Shown here: positions 32,983 to 40,501 of the stretch, one piece after another
Numbering within the stretch: position 1 is the stretch's first letter
Layout of the letters: each line of letters begins with the position of its first letter
NCBI GenBank assembly: GCA_020433785.1
Contig: JAGRCC010000066.1
Span: 1 to 40,501 of the forward strand
DNA length: 40,501 bases
Source: Anaerolineae bacterium
Lineage (GTDB): Bacteria; Chloroflexota; Anaerolineae; 4572-78; J111
Direction of reading: 5' to 3'
The notes under the pieces: model-generated
What the model saw: the letters and a program-made list of their open reading frames with translations, nothing else
The model's database searches: none
What the model was told of the DNA's origin: nothing
Made by a program: the position numbers and the translations under genes

Positions 32983-34686
32983 CTAGAAATTACCGTATCC
33001 GCGTTCATCCTCATCTAGGATCAACTCCAATTTGCCGTTTCCATTCTTACCGTTTGCTGGTTTTACCGCTGGCTGAAATAACTTTGAGTGACTATTAACT
33101 ACGGGTTGTAATTGAGAAACGGCTGTATGAGCAGAAAACTGTTCTTCCCGTAGTTTGAAGCGCCGTACTTCCCCGCGCAACTGGGTGGCCAGGCTGCCCA
33201 ATTCATCCGCTGTGCTGGCTAGTTCTTCGCTTTGCTGGCTGCTGCCTTGAGCACTCTGGTTAACTTGAACCATTGCGCTGCTGATTTGGGTTAACCCTCG
33301 AGTTTGCTCATCACTAGCTGCAGAGATCTCGGCTACCAAATCTTTTACTTTGATCACATTTTGCACGATTTCATTTAGGGCATCGGCCGTTTCACCGCTA
33401 ATGTTGACCCCTTCTGTAACCCGGTGACTGGACAGTTCAATCAAATCGGCAGTCTCCTTGGCCGCTTTAGCGCTGCGCCCGGCCAAATTGCGCACTTCCT
33501 GGGCTACTACGGCAAATCCTTTGCCATGCTGTCCGGCTCGGGCTGCTTCTACCGCCGCATTGAGGGCCAATAGATTAGTTTGAAACGCAATTTCATCGAT
33601 CACCTTAATGATTTTGGCAATCTCTCGAGAAGAGTCGGCGATGCCGTCCATCGCTTCGGTCATCCGCGTCATCTTTTGCTGCCCGGTATCGGCCGCTTTG
33701 CGAGTTTCACTGACCAACTGATTGGCCGCTCCAGCACTATCGGCGTTCGCACGTACCTGGGCTTCAGTCTCTTCCATATTCGAGGTTACTTCCTCTACTG
33801 CGGACGACTGTTCTTCAGCATTAGAGGCTAAATCCTGACTGACAGAACGCACCTGATCAACCGCTAGAACGACTTGATCAGAGACGGCGTTGATTTGTTT
33901 CAATGTCTTGTTGAGATTATCGATCATTTGTTGGAAAGCGGCCGCCAGTTCACCAACTTCATCATTACTAAGTACAGTAACCTTTTGGTTGAGATCGCCC
34001 CTGGCAATGGTTCCGGCTATTCGGACCATCTCGCTAATGCCCTTACTAATGCTTCGTGAGATTTTTAGACCCATCGTTAGGCCGATAGCTATACTAACCA
34101 CGACCACGGTGACCTGAATATAAAAAGCCAACCAAAAGTTCTCATCGCTAATCGCTTTATCACTTTCTAGATCGGCTTCAGTTTCGTCCACAATACTACT
34201 TATCACCTGCGCGGCTTGATCATATGCTTCTCGTGCTTTTCCTTGGGAAAGTGCCGTGGCCTCACGGTCATTGTGGGCTCGGGTCAATTCTTGCACTTGG
34301 GCATCAAGTATCAAATAATCATCGAATTTTTGTTTAAATTCATCCAATCGGGTTACATCTCTCTCATCTAGCAAAGCTTCCAATTGAGTTTGGCGATCCT
34401 TGAGATCACTAATGTAATTATCGATTGCTGTGACATAGGTGTTCATTTGCTCATCGGTCTCGGCCAAAATCATATTTTTTTCAGCCCGGCCGATCTCGAC
34501 CATATTGCGATTGATGCGAGCCCCCAGCTTTATCTTATTGGCAGAAATGTCGACAATGGTGTTTAAACGTTGGTTGGTTTGGTAGATAAAAAACATACCA
34601 ACCCCAGATACGATGACCATCAAGACCAAAATGATAAGCACTACACTATTTATTTTTGCGCCAATTTTTAAGTTTTTGAATGACAT
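32983..34686 (-). CDS. Methyl-accepting chemotaxis protein
   Basis: 567 residues. TM1 (about 13-35), an extracytoplasmic four-helix-bundle sensor (about 36-183, 4HB_MCP type), TM2 (184-206), HAMP (207-260; SRSISKGISEMVRIAG) and a signalling coiled coil with the conserved tip (VIDEIAFQTNLLALNAAVEA, then RAGQHGKGFAVVAQEVRNLA). Past the methylation helices a flexible Asn/Gly/Lys-rich linker leads to the last five residues GYGNF. These fit the aromatic-x-x-aromatic pattern of C-terminal CheR/CheB-tethering pentapeptides. The ligand of the sensor bundle cannot be told. Start has aaggag about 10 nt upstream. Confidence 0.95.
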   Translation of the reverse strand: MSFKNLKIGAKINSVVLIILVLMVIVSGVGMFFIYQTNQRLNTIVDISANKIKLGARINRNMVEIGRAEKNMILAETDEQMNTYVTAIDNYISDLKDRQTQLEALLDERDVTRLDEFKQKFDDYLILDAQVQELTRAHNDREATALSQGKAREAYDQAAQVISSIVDETEADLESDKAISDENFWLAFYIQVTVVVVSIAIGLTMGLKISRSISKGISEMVRIAGTIARGDLNQKVTVLSNDEVGELAAAFQQMIDNLNKTLKQINAVSDQVVLAVDQVRSVSQDLASNAEEQSSAVEEVTSNMEETEAQVRANADSAGAANQLVSETRKAADTGQQKMTRMTEAMDGIADSSREIAKIIKVIDEIAFQTNLLALNAAVEAARAGQHGKGFAVVAQEVRNLAGRSAKAAKETADLIELSSHRVTEGVNISGETADALNEIVQNVIKVKDLVAEISAASDEQTRGLTQISSAMVQVNQSAQGSSQQSEELASTADELGSLATQLRGEVRRFKLREEQFSAHTAVSQLQPVVNSHSKLFQPAVKPANGKNGNGKLELILDEDERGYGNF

Positions 34687-34709
34687 AGTAATTATTCTCC
34701 TTGTATTAA

Positions 34710-35234
34710 CTAACCCATTTCTAGATGGGCAACTTGGGCAATTTCTTGAGAAATATCTAATTGAGTACGACGATCATTCAGAAGTCGCCGCGTATCTAAA
34801 ATGATGTACACGTCCTCTTCTGTTTTTCCTAAACCTTTGATCACGCCTTGATCGCCGTTGCTGTGCCAGTGAGGCGGCAAGTTAATCTGGTCGGCTTGAA
34901 TATCCAACACTTCATTCACCCGATCAACAACCAAACCGGTTGAAACTCCATCGAGTTCAAGCACAATGATCGTGGTTCGATCATCATAATCGCGCCAAGG
35001 CAAGCCAAAACGCAGCCGCACATCCATCACTGCGACAACGTTGCCTCGTAGGTTCGTCACCCCCTTAATAAATGGTGGGACGTCAGGGACCTCGGAAATC
35101 TTCTGCATGCCCACAATTTCAGTCACATAATTGATGTTAACAGCGTAATGCTCGGTCCCCACACTAAACGTCAAATAGGTGTCCTTAATATCGTCGCTTT
35201 TGCTGTCCAAAAAAAAGTTATTGTTATTTGTCAT
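34710..35234 (-). CDS. cheW: CheW adaptor
   Basis: A 174-residue CheW: TYLTFSVGTEHYAVNINYVTEI at the start, VPDVPPFIKGVTNLRGNVVAV in the middle and GLVVDRVNEVLDI, all standard family landmarks. CheW bridges receptor tips to the P5 domain of the kinase. Here it must serve two P5-bearing proteins, the 402- and the 991-residue CheA-like products. I use the ATG at 35234 (ggga upstream) because the extra 23 residues of a longer frame arise from a polar, repeat-adjacent stretch and precede the conserved domain. 23 nt separate its stop from the receptor gene. Confidence 0.92.
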   Translation of the reverse strand: MTNNNNFFLDSKSDDIKDTYLTFSVGTEHYAVNINYVTEIVGMQKISEVPDVPPFIKGVTNLRGNVVAVMDVRLRFGLPWRDYDDRTTIIVLELDGVSTGLVVDRVNEVLDIQADQINLPPHWHSNGDQGVIKGLGKTEEDVYIILDTRRLLNDRRTQLDISQEIAQVAHLEMG

Positions 35235-35290
35235 TAATGAACTTCCCTTTCTTTTGTTGGTTTTCAGGCAGCCATTTTGATTTGAGATGG

Positions 35291-35357
35291 AAATCATTTC
35301 CACTTTGGCTTTAAATCATTTTTGTTTTAGGTTAGAATCATTTTTACTTTAACTTGA
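35291..35357. repeat. Three tandem 22-bp direct repeats
   Basis: The core aatcattt recurs at 35292, 35314 and 35336, exactly 22 bp apart, each followed by a related c/t-rich half (cactttggct, tttgttttag, ttactttaac). A fourth, weaker unit may start at 35270. The period equals two helical turns. It lies just upstream of cheW in the cheB-cheW gap. Confidence 0.65.
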
Positions 35358-35486
35358 ACCGGGCCGGTTGCGGCCTATCAGTGGCGCGTTTGTCAACTGT
35401 GTATTACGTGTTCCCTAGCTTTGCAAGGACTAGGTCCATAGTTGTGCAGCGCGAGGTTGACAATTGAGCAGCGCAAGCTCCCGATG

Positions 35487-36542
35487 TTACAACCCCAAAG
35501 CTCTCAGCAGTCGTAAAGGAATCTCGTCGAGCGGGGCTAATGTCTCGGCCCCTCCCTTTTCCCACGCGACACGGGGCATACCAAAAACCACACAGGTTTG
35601 CTCATTCTGAGCAATGGTGCGTCCTCCCATCTGGCGAATTGCCACCATGCCTTCAGCACCGTCACCCCCCATACCGGTCAAAATGGCAGCCACGGCATTG
35701 CGGCCGACATGTTTAGCCACCGAATGAAATAAAACATCAACAGAAGGACAATGCCCGGAAACTTTCTCAGCTTTGATCAATGAGACCCGATACTCACCCC
35801 CGGAACGATGGACTTCCATGTGACGATCACCCCCAGGGGCCAGAAGAACCAGCCCTGGTCGTATTCGGTCACCTTGTTCGGCTTCTTTGACCTGCATCTT
35901 GGCCAGGCTATTGAGCCGTTGGGCAAAGCTGGTGGTAAAGCCGGCCGGCATATGTTGGACAATAACGATACCTGGCGCCGCCGCCGGGAACATCGGAATA
36001 ATGTGAGCCAGAGCAGCCACGCCTCCGGCTGAAGCGCCGATAGCGATAACCCTATCGGTTGTTTCCTCCATAGCATTATTGATCGAGACTTGAGGTCTTT
36101 TTGGTACTTCGACCGGATGTATCGATGCTGATCGACTCACATTACTTCTGGCCGCGGCTTTCACCCGCGCTACCAGGTCATCCATTATCACCGGCAGTCC
36201 ATCCACAATACCAGTTTTAGGTTTAAGCACAATGTCGACAGCCCCCGCTTCCATCGCTTCAATGGTAACTCGTTTCCCCTGTTCGGTCAGTGAACTAATT
36301 ACGACGGTTGGAGTGGGGATGACCGCCATATATTTCTTCAGGAATGTGACTCCATCCATGCGGGGCATCTCAATATCTAAGGTGATGACATCGGGCCGTT
36401 GCTCCACCAAAATATCACGGGCCGTATAAGGATCTCGAGCTCCTCCGATAACTTCAATCTGCGGATCGCGCGAGAGACCGGCGGTTAATAATTTCCGCAC
36501 CAAAGCGGAGTCATCTACAATTAAAACACGAATTTTTTTCAT
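35487..36542 (-). CDS. cheB: CheB methylesterase response regulator
   Basis: 351 residues: receiver domain (1-125) with Asp11 and phospho-acceptor Asp56 (ITLDIEMPRMDG), a linker, and the methylesterase/deamidase domain (about 165-351) with the catalytic serine in IGASAGGVAAL, histidine in VQHMPAGFTTSFAQRL and aspartate in LTGMGGDGAEGM. It removes methyl groups from receptor glutamates when phosphorylated, giving adaptation. Its phosphodonor should be His57 of the 991-residue protein. The start lies 13 nt after the cheR stop; the upstream ribosome site is weak, in keeping with coupled translation. Confidence 0.95.
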   Translation of the reverse strand: MKKIRVLIVDDSALVRKLLTAGLSRDPQIEVIGGARDPYTARDILVEQRPDVITLDIEMPRMDGVTFLKKYMAVIPTPTVVISSLTEQGKRVTIEAMEAGAVDIVLKPKTGIVDGLPVIMDDLVARVKAAARSNVSRSASIHPVEVPKRPQVSINNAMEETTDRVIAIGASAGGVAALAHIIPMFPAAAPGIVIVQHMPAGFTTSFAQRLNSLAKMQVKEAEQGDRIRPGLVLLAPGGDRHMEVHRSGGEYRVSLIKAEKVSGHCPSVDVLFHSVAKHVGRNAVAAILTGMGGDGAEGMVAIRQMGGRTIAQNEQTCVVFGMPRVAWEKGGAETLAPLDEIPLRLLRALGL

Positions 36543-36555
36543 GGTTTGTGCGACA

Positions 36556-37377
36556 TTAAATCTTTCGATAAATTCCCGTTTCGACCACGTGCCAGCGCGT
36601 CTGCATTGATCGCAGCGATTCGGTTACGCTGGTAATCAGCCAGCCGCCCGGGAGGGTGAAATCGTATAAACGTTCGACCAGCATTTGTTGGTCGGCTTGA
36701 TCAAAATAGTACAATACGTTTCGACAAAATATGACGTGAAATTGATTTCTAAAGGGCCACGGGCTACTCATAAGATTGAGCCGGCGAAAGGTACACATCT
36801 GTTGGATGGCCTGAATCACCTGCCATTGCCCCAACCCAACCGGACGAAAGTAACTCTCACGCCAATGAGCCGGGATTTGTTCCAGACGTCGGGCATGAGT
36901 GATGCCATATTCGGCCTGTTCCAATACCACTTGACTAATATCGGTGCCAAGAATATTTACTTTTTGTTGAGCTTGAAGCAGCCCCAATGTCTCCGCCAAC
37001 AAAATAGCCAGGGTGAACGCTTCATCGCCACTAGAGCAGGCTGCGCTCCATAAACGCCAATGCTCAGAAGGCGGCAGAGTAGGTAAGATCTGTTGCTGAA
37101 AAAACTGAAAGATATCTGCTTCACGAAAGAAGAACGTATGGTTTGTAGAAACAGCGTCGGCCATTTGCAAGGTCAACTCGGGCATGTCGTGCTTACGGAG
37201 GTGTTCATCCAACTCTTTCAAATTGTCGAAATCAAACTGCCGGCATACATTTTGCAGACGATGGTATAACGTAGAGAATTTCCGTTTGGGGTAGTGCAAG
37301 CCGGTGTGGTTGTAAATCCATAGCCGAATCGACTCGAAATGGCGAGCCTCGGCTTGATCTTGAAATAAGTTATCCAT
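36556..37377 (-). CDS. cheR: CheR receptor methyltransferase
   Basis: A 273-residue S-adenosylmethionine-dependent methyltransferase. N-terminal helical CheR domain (about 10-85) with VSTNHTFFFRE, then the SAM-binding fold: LWSAACSSGDEAFTLAILL, NILGTDIS and FHVIFCRNVLYYFD, and the closing GWLITSVTESL. It methylates receptor glutamates and opposes CheB. Its ATG overlaps the end of the kinase-core gene by 8 nt (ATGGATAA), so the two are translationally coupled. Confidence 0.95.
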   Translation of the reverse strand: MDNLFQDQAEARHFESIRLWIYNHTGLHYPKRKFSTLYHRLQNVCRQFDFDNLKELDEHLRKHDMPELTLQMADAVSTNHTFFFREADIFQFFQQQILPTLPPSEHWRLWSAACSSGDEAFTLAILLAETLGLLQAQQKVNILGTDISQVVLEQAEYGITHARRLEQIPAHWRESYFRPVGLGQWQVIQAIQQMCTFRRLNLMSSPWPFRNQFHVIFCRNVLYYFDQADQQMLVERLYDFTLPGGWLITSVTESLRSMQTRWHVVETGIYRKI

Positions 37378-38578
37378 ATTCTTGCGTCATTAATTCCTGG
37401 CTCAATTGCTCACAATCTAAAGCAATGGCCACCTCTCCGGTGCCGAGCAACACGCACCCCACCCCAGCCCGAATATCTTTTAATTGTCCTTCTAATGATT
37501 TCATGGTGACCTGCTGCTGACCGACCACTTCATCGATAGCTAAGCCCAGAGGACCATTTGTAGTGGAAACGATTACCACGATCTGCTCTTGCAATGGGAG
37601 AGTGGTATCTGCCTGTTGAAAGAACTTGGGCAGCCGGCAAATCGGTATTAACTCTTCTCGAATGCGTAGCAATTCACTCTGATTAGTCGAGGTATAAATC
37701 ACTTGCTCTGCCTCAGGCTTAAGTACTTCAGCTACCACGTTAATAGGAATAGCATAGAGATGTTTCTGTAAACGAATAATCATACTATCGAGGAAAGCGA
37801 GAGTAAGAGGGATGTGTAAGGTAAGGCGTGTACCCTGGCCGGGTTGACTCTTTACACTAATGCGCCCCCGTAAGGCCTGAATGGTAGTTTGCACCACATC
37901 CATGCCGACGCCCCGGCCGGATAAATTGGAGATTTCTTGAGCGGTAGAAAGGCCCGAATGAAAAATATAACTCCAAACGATGGCATCATCAGGATTTTCA
38001 TGGGATCCGACTAACCCTTGACTGCGGGCTTTCGTTAGAATTTTGTCCCGATCTAACCCTCGACCATCATCAGCAATCGTTATTTTGATCTCCTGACCTT
38101 GCTGATGAGCTGAAAGAACGATTTGCCCCTGGGCCGATTTACTCGCGGCCAATCGCTCTTCAGCCGGTTCTAGTCCATGATCGACCGCGTTACGGATAAT
38201 GTGCATTAGTGGATCGTGCAACTGATCAATCAACACCTTGTCGATTTCGGTCTCTTCACCTTCCAAAACTAAATCGACAGCTTTGTCTGTTTGGCGGGCC
38301 AGATCGCGAACTAAGCGTTGCATGCGTTTGAACACACCATCAATAGGAACCAGACGTAGGCCGGAGGCCAGATCTTGTAGCTCACGAATCAATACCTCTA
38401 AATTGTGAGCGGAGACGGCGTATCCTTCCAACTCTAAACCAGCCAAATCAGGATGGTGGGTCACCTCAGCCCCTACCAAACTCAGTTCACCTACTAAATC
38501 TAATAAACGCGAAACTTTTTCGGCCTTGACTTTTAAAAGAGAATCGAACTTTAGCCCGACTTCTGCATTCGGCGGCAT
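37370..38578 (-). CDS. CheA kinase core lacking the HPt domain
   Basis: 402 residues: P3 dimerisation helices (about 12-85), P4 ATPase (about 85-265) and P5 CheW-like domain (about 268-400). The ATP site is intact: N box MHIIRNAVDHGLEPAEER, G1 box DDGRGLD, G2 box GRGVGMDVV and GQGTRLTL. What is missing is the whole P1/HPt and P2 part: the protein begins directly at the P3 helix (FDSLLKVKAEKVSRLLDLVGEL). The start is real, with agga 6 nt upstream, and no HPt coding is found in the preceding 397 nt, so this is not a broken longer gene. Phosphate must go to another protein, most likely His57 of the 991-residue product. First gene of the operon. Confidence 0.93.
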   Translation of the reverse strand: MPPNAEVGLKFDSLLKVKAEKVSRLLDLVGELSLVGAEVTHHPDLAGLELEGYAVSAHNLEVLIRELQDLASGLRLVPIDGVFKRMQRLVRDLARQTDKAVDLVLEGEETEIDKVLIDQLHDPLMHIIRNAVDHGLEPAEERLAASKSAQGQIVLSAHQQGQEIKITIADDGRGLDRDKILTKARSQGLVGSHENPDDAIVWSYIFHSGLSTAQEISNLSGRGVGMDVVQTTIQALRGRISVKSQPGQGTRLTLHIPLTLAFLDSMIIRLQKHLYAIPINVVAEVLKPEAEQVIYTSTNQSELLRIREELIPICRLPKFFQQADTTLPLQEQIVVIVSTTNGPLGLAIDEVVGQQQVTMKSLEGQLKDIRAGVGCVLLGTGEVAIALDCEQLSQELMTQEYG

Positions 38579-38975
38579 ACTTATCCTGGTTATGATCTTT
38601 AAGGTAAATAATTAGGATCGATAGATCAATCCCAATTAAGCGACACGAATATTTTAACTATATTTCAGCTACGAATCAGTGAACAATGCGTATGTATAAC
38701 GTAAAGTTTTGATATAAATGGGGGATAAATGTGACTGGCTTTGCAAAATAAAGACCTATATTATTCGCTAAAGCGGGGCGTATTGGAATGGATCGCCAAT
38801 ACTAAGTGGCTGGGAACACCTACTAAACGGCTCGATTAGCTGAGGACAACATTCGGGCCAATCAATGGCGTCGATAGGCCGTTATCGAGTTAACTTGGGG
38901 TGTCATTATGAGTAGTTCACCACTGAGGATCGATATTTCTCTCTACATCTTAAGTGCCAAGGTAACGCGCGTACT
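38579..38975. other. Intergenic region upstream of the chemosensory operon
   Basis: About 400 bp between the mscS-type gene and the kinase-core gene. It should hold the operon promoter, but I cannot single out convincing boxes. No open frame, tRNA or known RNA motif is evident. Confidence 0.5.
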
Positions 38976-40424
38976 TTACGACTGATGTCTCATCGAGGCC
39001 GATGATTGTTGCAAGGCCAGCGCTTCCCACGGTACATCGCGTAGGCGGATCTCTTGCTGGGCGTAGGGGATTTCGATATGGTGCTGGGCAAAGGTATCCA
39101 TAATCGTCAGGACTAAATCTTGTTGGGTGGTGACCTTCTGTCCCAAATCGGCGACCCAGGCGAAGAGTGAAAAATTAACGCTCGACGGGCCGAACTCCAT
39201 CAAAAAGGCGTTGGGGGCCGGATCATCCAGCACCAGGTCATGTTGGCGAGGGATTTGGTTGAGTATGTCGAGAACCTGTTTAAGATCGGCGTCGTAACTG
39301 ACGCCGATATCGATTTTGATGCGAGCGTGACGGCTGCTCTTGGTGTACGTCGTCACCGACGAGGTCAAAATCTTCTCGTTCGGCACAATGACCTCGCGGC
39401 CGTCAAAGCCCTGCACAATCGTCGAGCGAATACTCATCGCGCTAACGATGCCCATCGTCCCGTCGATTTCAACCGTATCGCCGGGCCGCACCGAACGCTC
39501 GAAGAGAAGTACAATCCCGCTGATAAAATTATTGACGATATCTTTGGAGCCAAAAGCAAAGCCTGCCGACAACCCGCCGGTTAGGGCTGTGACCACCGTG
39601 GGGCTGAGCTGCATTTCGCTAAATACAAACAGCAAAAATACGCCAATCAGCACGTACCGAGCCAGCGTTAGCGACGCCTGAATGGTGGCGGCCTCGGTGT
39701 CGGTATAGCGGTCGATAATTTGTTGCGCCAGTTCTTGCACACCCCACACCAGTTCCAGCCACAGATAAACGCCGACGGTGGCTAAAAACAAGGCCCGGAC
39801 ATCAACCGGGTTGCCGAACAGTTCAAAGACCACCACCTGCCCCAACTGGTTAAGATCGATAATCCAATCGAGGGCCGACCCCAACACCAGCACCACAAAC
39901 AGCGGTCGCAGCAATTTTTTGTGGTAGCGGCGTACCGTTTCTGGGGGAAAAGCGGCGTAGAGCAGCCCAATACAGAGTTCGTAGGCAAAGACGAACCACA
40001 AAAACCATCTGAATTGATCAATTAGGCCGACAAACCCACCGAGTGAGCCGATGACGACATAGGCGATAGTTACCGACAGCAAGCATAGGGTGGGAAAAAC
40101 CAGGTGGGGCAGCGGCACAAAAAGATAGGTCCACAACTGCTGAACCAAGGGCTTTTGTACTTTGGGAGAAGCTGCGGTTTCCTCGGTTATCTCCGCTTTA
40201 GCCTCATCAAACTCTTGGGTATACATGACCTCCGGGGCAGCGGCTTCTTCTTCAACCGGCAATAAGGTTTGTAACCAGGGTTTCAGCCAGCGAGTTAGCA
40301 GCCAGGCCGCCACAACCGCCATCAGAATGGCGAAAAGTTGTTGTTGAACCACCGGCCGATAGAGATAATAAAGCGGTTTTCCAATGATTTCATTGAAGGT
40401 TAAAAGAGACTCGTTGGTTAGCAT
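38976..40424 (-). CDS. MscS-family mechanosensitive channel
   Basis: A 482-residue membrane protein. An N-terminal helix (about 22-43) and an acidic cytosolic loop precede several further membrane helices (about 105-260), then the pore helix and MscS domain: TALTGGLSAGFAFGSKDIVNN (TM3 pattern with small residues), VRPGDTVEIDGTMGIV in the beta domain and the DGREVIVPNEKIL motif. The C-terminal alpha/beta domain ends in IEIPYAQQEIRLR, as in MscS. Such channels relieve osmotic pressure; the extra helices mark it as a larger MscS variant. Start is supported by aagga 6-7 nt upstream. It is on the same strand as the chemosensory genes but 397 nt apart. Confidence 0.93.
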   Translation of the reverse strand: MLTNESLLTFNEIIGKPLYYLYRPVVQQQLFAILMAVVAAWLLTRWLKPWLQTLLPVEEEAAAPEVMYTQEFDEAKAEITEETAASPKVQKPLVQQLWTYLFVPLPHLVFPTLCLLSVTIAYVVIGSLGGFVGLIDQFRWFLWFVFAYELCIGLLYAAFPPETVRRYHKKLLRPLFVVLVLGSALDWIIDLNQLGQVVVFELFGNPVDVRALFLATVGVYLWLELVWGVQELAQQIIDRYTDTEAATIQASLTLARYVLIGVFLLFVFSEMQLSPTVVTALTGGLSAGFAFGSKDIVNNFISGIVLLFERSVRPGDTVEIDGTMGIVSAMSIRSTIVQGFDGREVIVPNEKILTSSVTTYTKSSRHARIKIDIGVSYDADLKQVLDILNQIPRQHDLVLDDPAPNAFLMEFGPSSVNFSLFAWVADLGQKVTTQQDLVLTIMDTFAQHHIEIPYAQQEIRLRDVPWEALALQQSSASMRHQS

Positions 40425-40467
40425 GGTATGTCCTTAGGGGGTTAGTAACCTCAGTTCGATAAATCAG

Positions 40468-40501
40468 CGTAGGTTAGGTTGAGCCAGAAATTTTGTCCTC
40501 T
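40468..40501 (+). repeat. Second copy (5-prime end) of the 1507-1645 element
   Basis: The last 34 bases of the window, starting cgtaggttaggttgagcc, align without gaps to 1506-1539 with about seven mismatches, including gagcc-gaa and tgtcct. The copy continues beyond the window. Confidence 0.65.

Noticed and set aside
35291..35357. CRISPR-like array
   Set aside because: The 22-bp units are contiguous with no spacers and diverge in half of each unit.
37370..38578. The HPt-less CheA as a truncated pseudogene
   Set aside because: It has its own ribosome site, intact ATP boxes and an overlapping coupled cheR; no HPt remnant is found upstream.

Overview
The window reads as about 40 kb of chromosome from a free-living bacterium of roughly 50 percent GC, with no phage, plasmid, rRNA or tRNA signal. 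I infer Chloroflexota (Anaerolineae-like). The reasons are indirect: a secreted protein ending in a hydrophobic YLPVI-type tail that I associate with secreted Chloroflexota proteins, RNA-ligase and H-NOX accessory genes, a circularly permuted ATP-grasp/alpha-E/transglutaminase cluster, and gaps rich in word-repeat hairpins. The phylum call is tentative.

Left part (1-12.1 kb): two intrinsic terminators, a GNAT-like protein, a small element with inverted ends (1507-1645; a second copy begins at the right edge, 40468), a coupled pair of SPFH/band-7 membrane proteins, a DUF2071 protein, a UDP-glucose dehydrogenase strikingly like the animal enzyme, a papain-like peptidase fused to an alpha/beta-hydrolase, a TPR protein, a soluble Ser/Thr kinase and an aminoacyl-tRNA-protein transferase (Bpt/Ate family).

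Middle (12.1-28.7 kb): a TorD-family chaperone without a molybdoenzyme, behind a near-consensus promoter and a long leader; the transglutaminase, alpha-E and ATP-grasp cluster with a good promoter; a GAF-GAF-PAS histidine kinase split by a frameshift; a pentapeptide-repeat protein; a group II truncated hemoglobin; an inositol monophosphatase-family enzyme; a coupled double-TerB protein plus SLC13-type transporter with RCK-C domains; a degenerate stretch (24.8-26.3 kb) with decayed repeats and one small gene; then a thioredoxin-fold protein, a small GNAT, an Rnl2-like RNA ligase and a secreted protein.

Right part (28.7-40.4 kb): a chemosensory locus, all on the minus strand, in the order kinase core, CheR, CheB, CheW, methyl-accepting protein, CheY, 991-residue CheA-like protein, H-NOX heme gas sensor, followed by an MscS channel further upstream. 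The CheA function is split. The 402-residue protein has the dimerisation, ATPase and CheW-like domains but no phosphotransfer (HPt) domain. The 991-residue protein has an intact HPt histidine but has lost the ATP-binding N box and G2 box. They should work only together, by phosphorylation in trans, with H-NOX possibly adding a gas input. This is the most interesting system here.

Gene calls rest on motifs I could read directly. No database search was run, and family names come from recognition of motifs.
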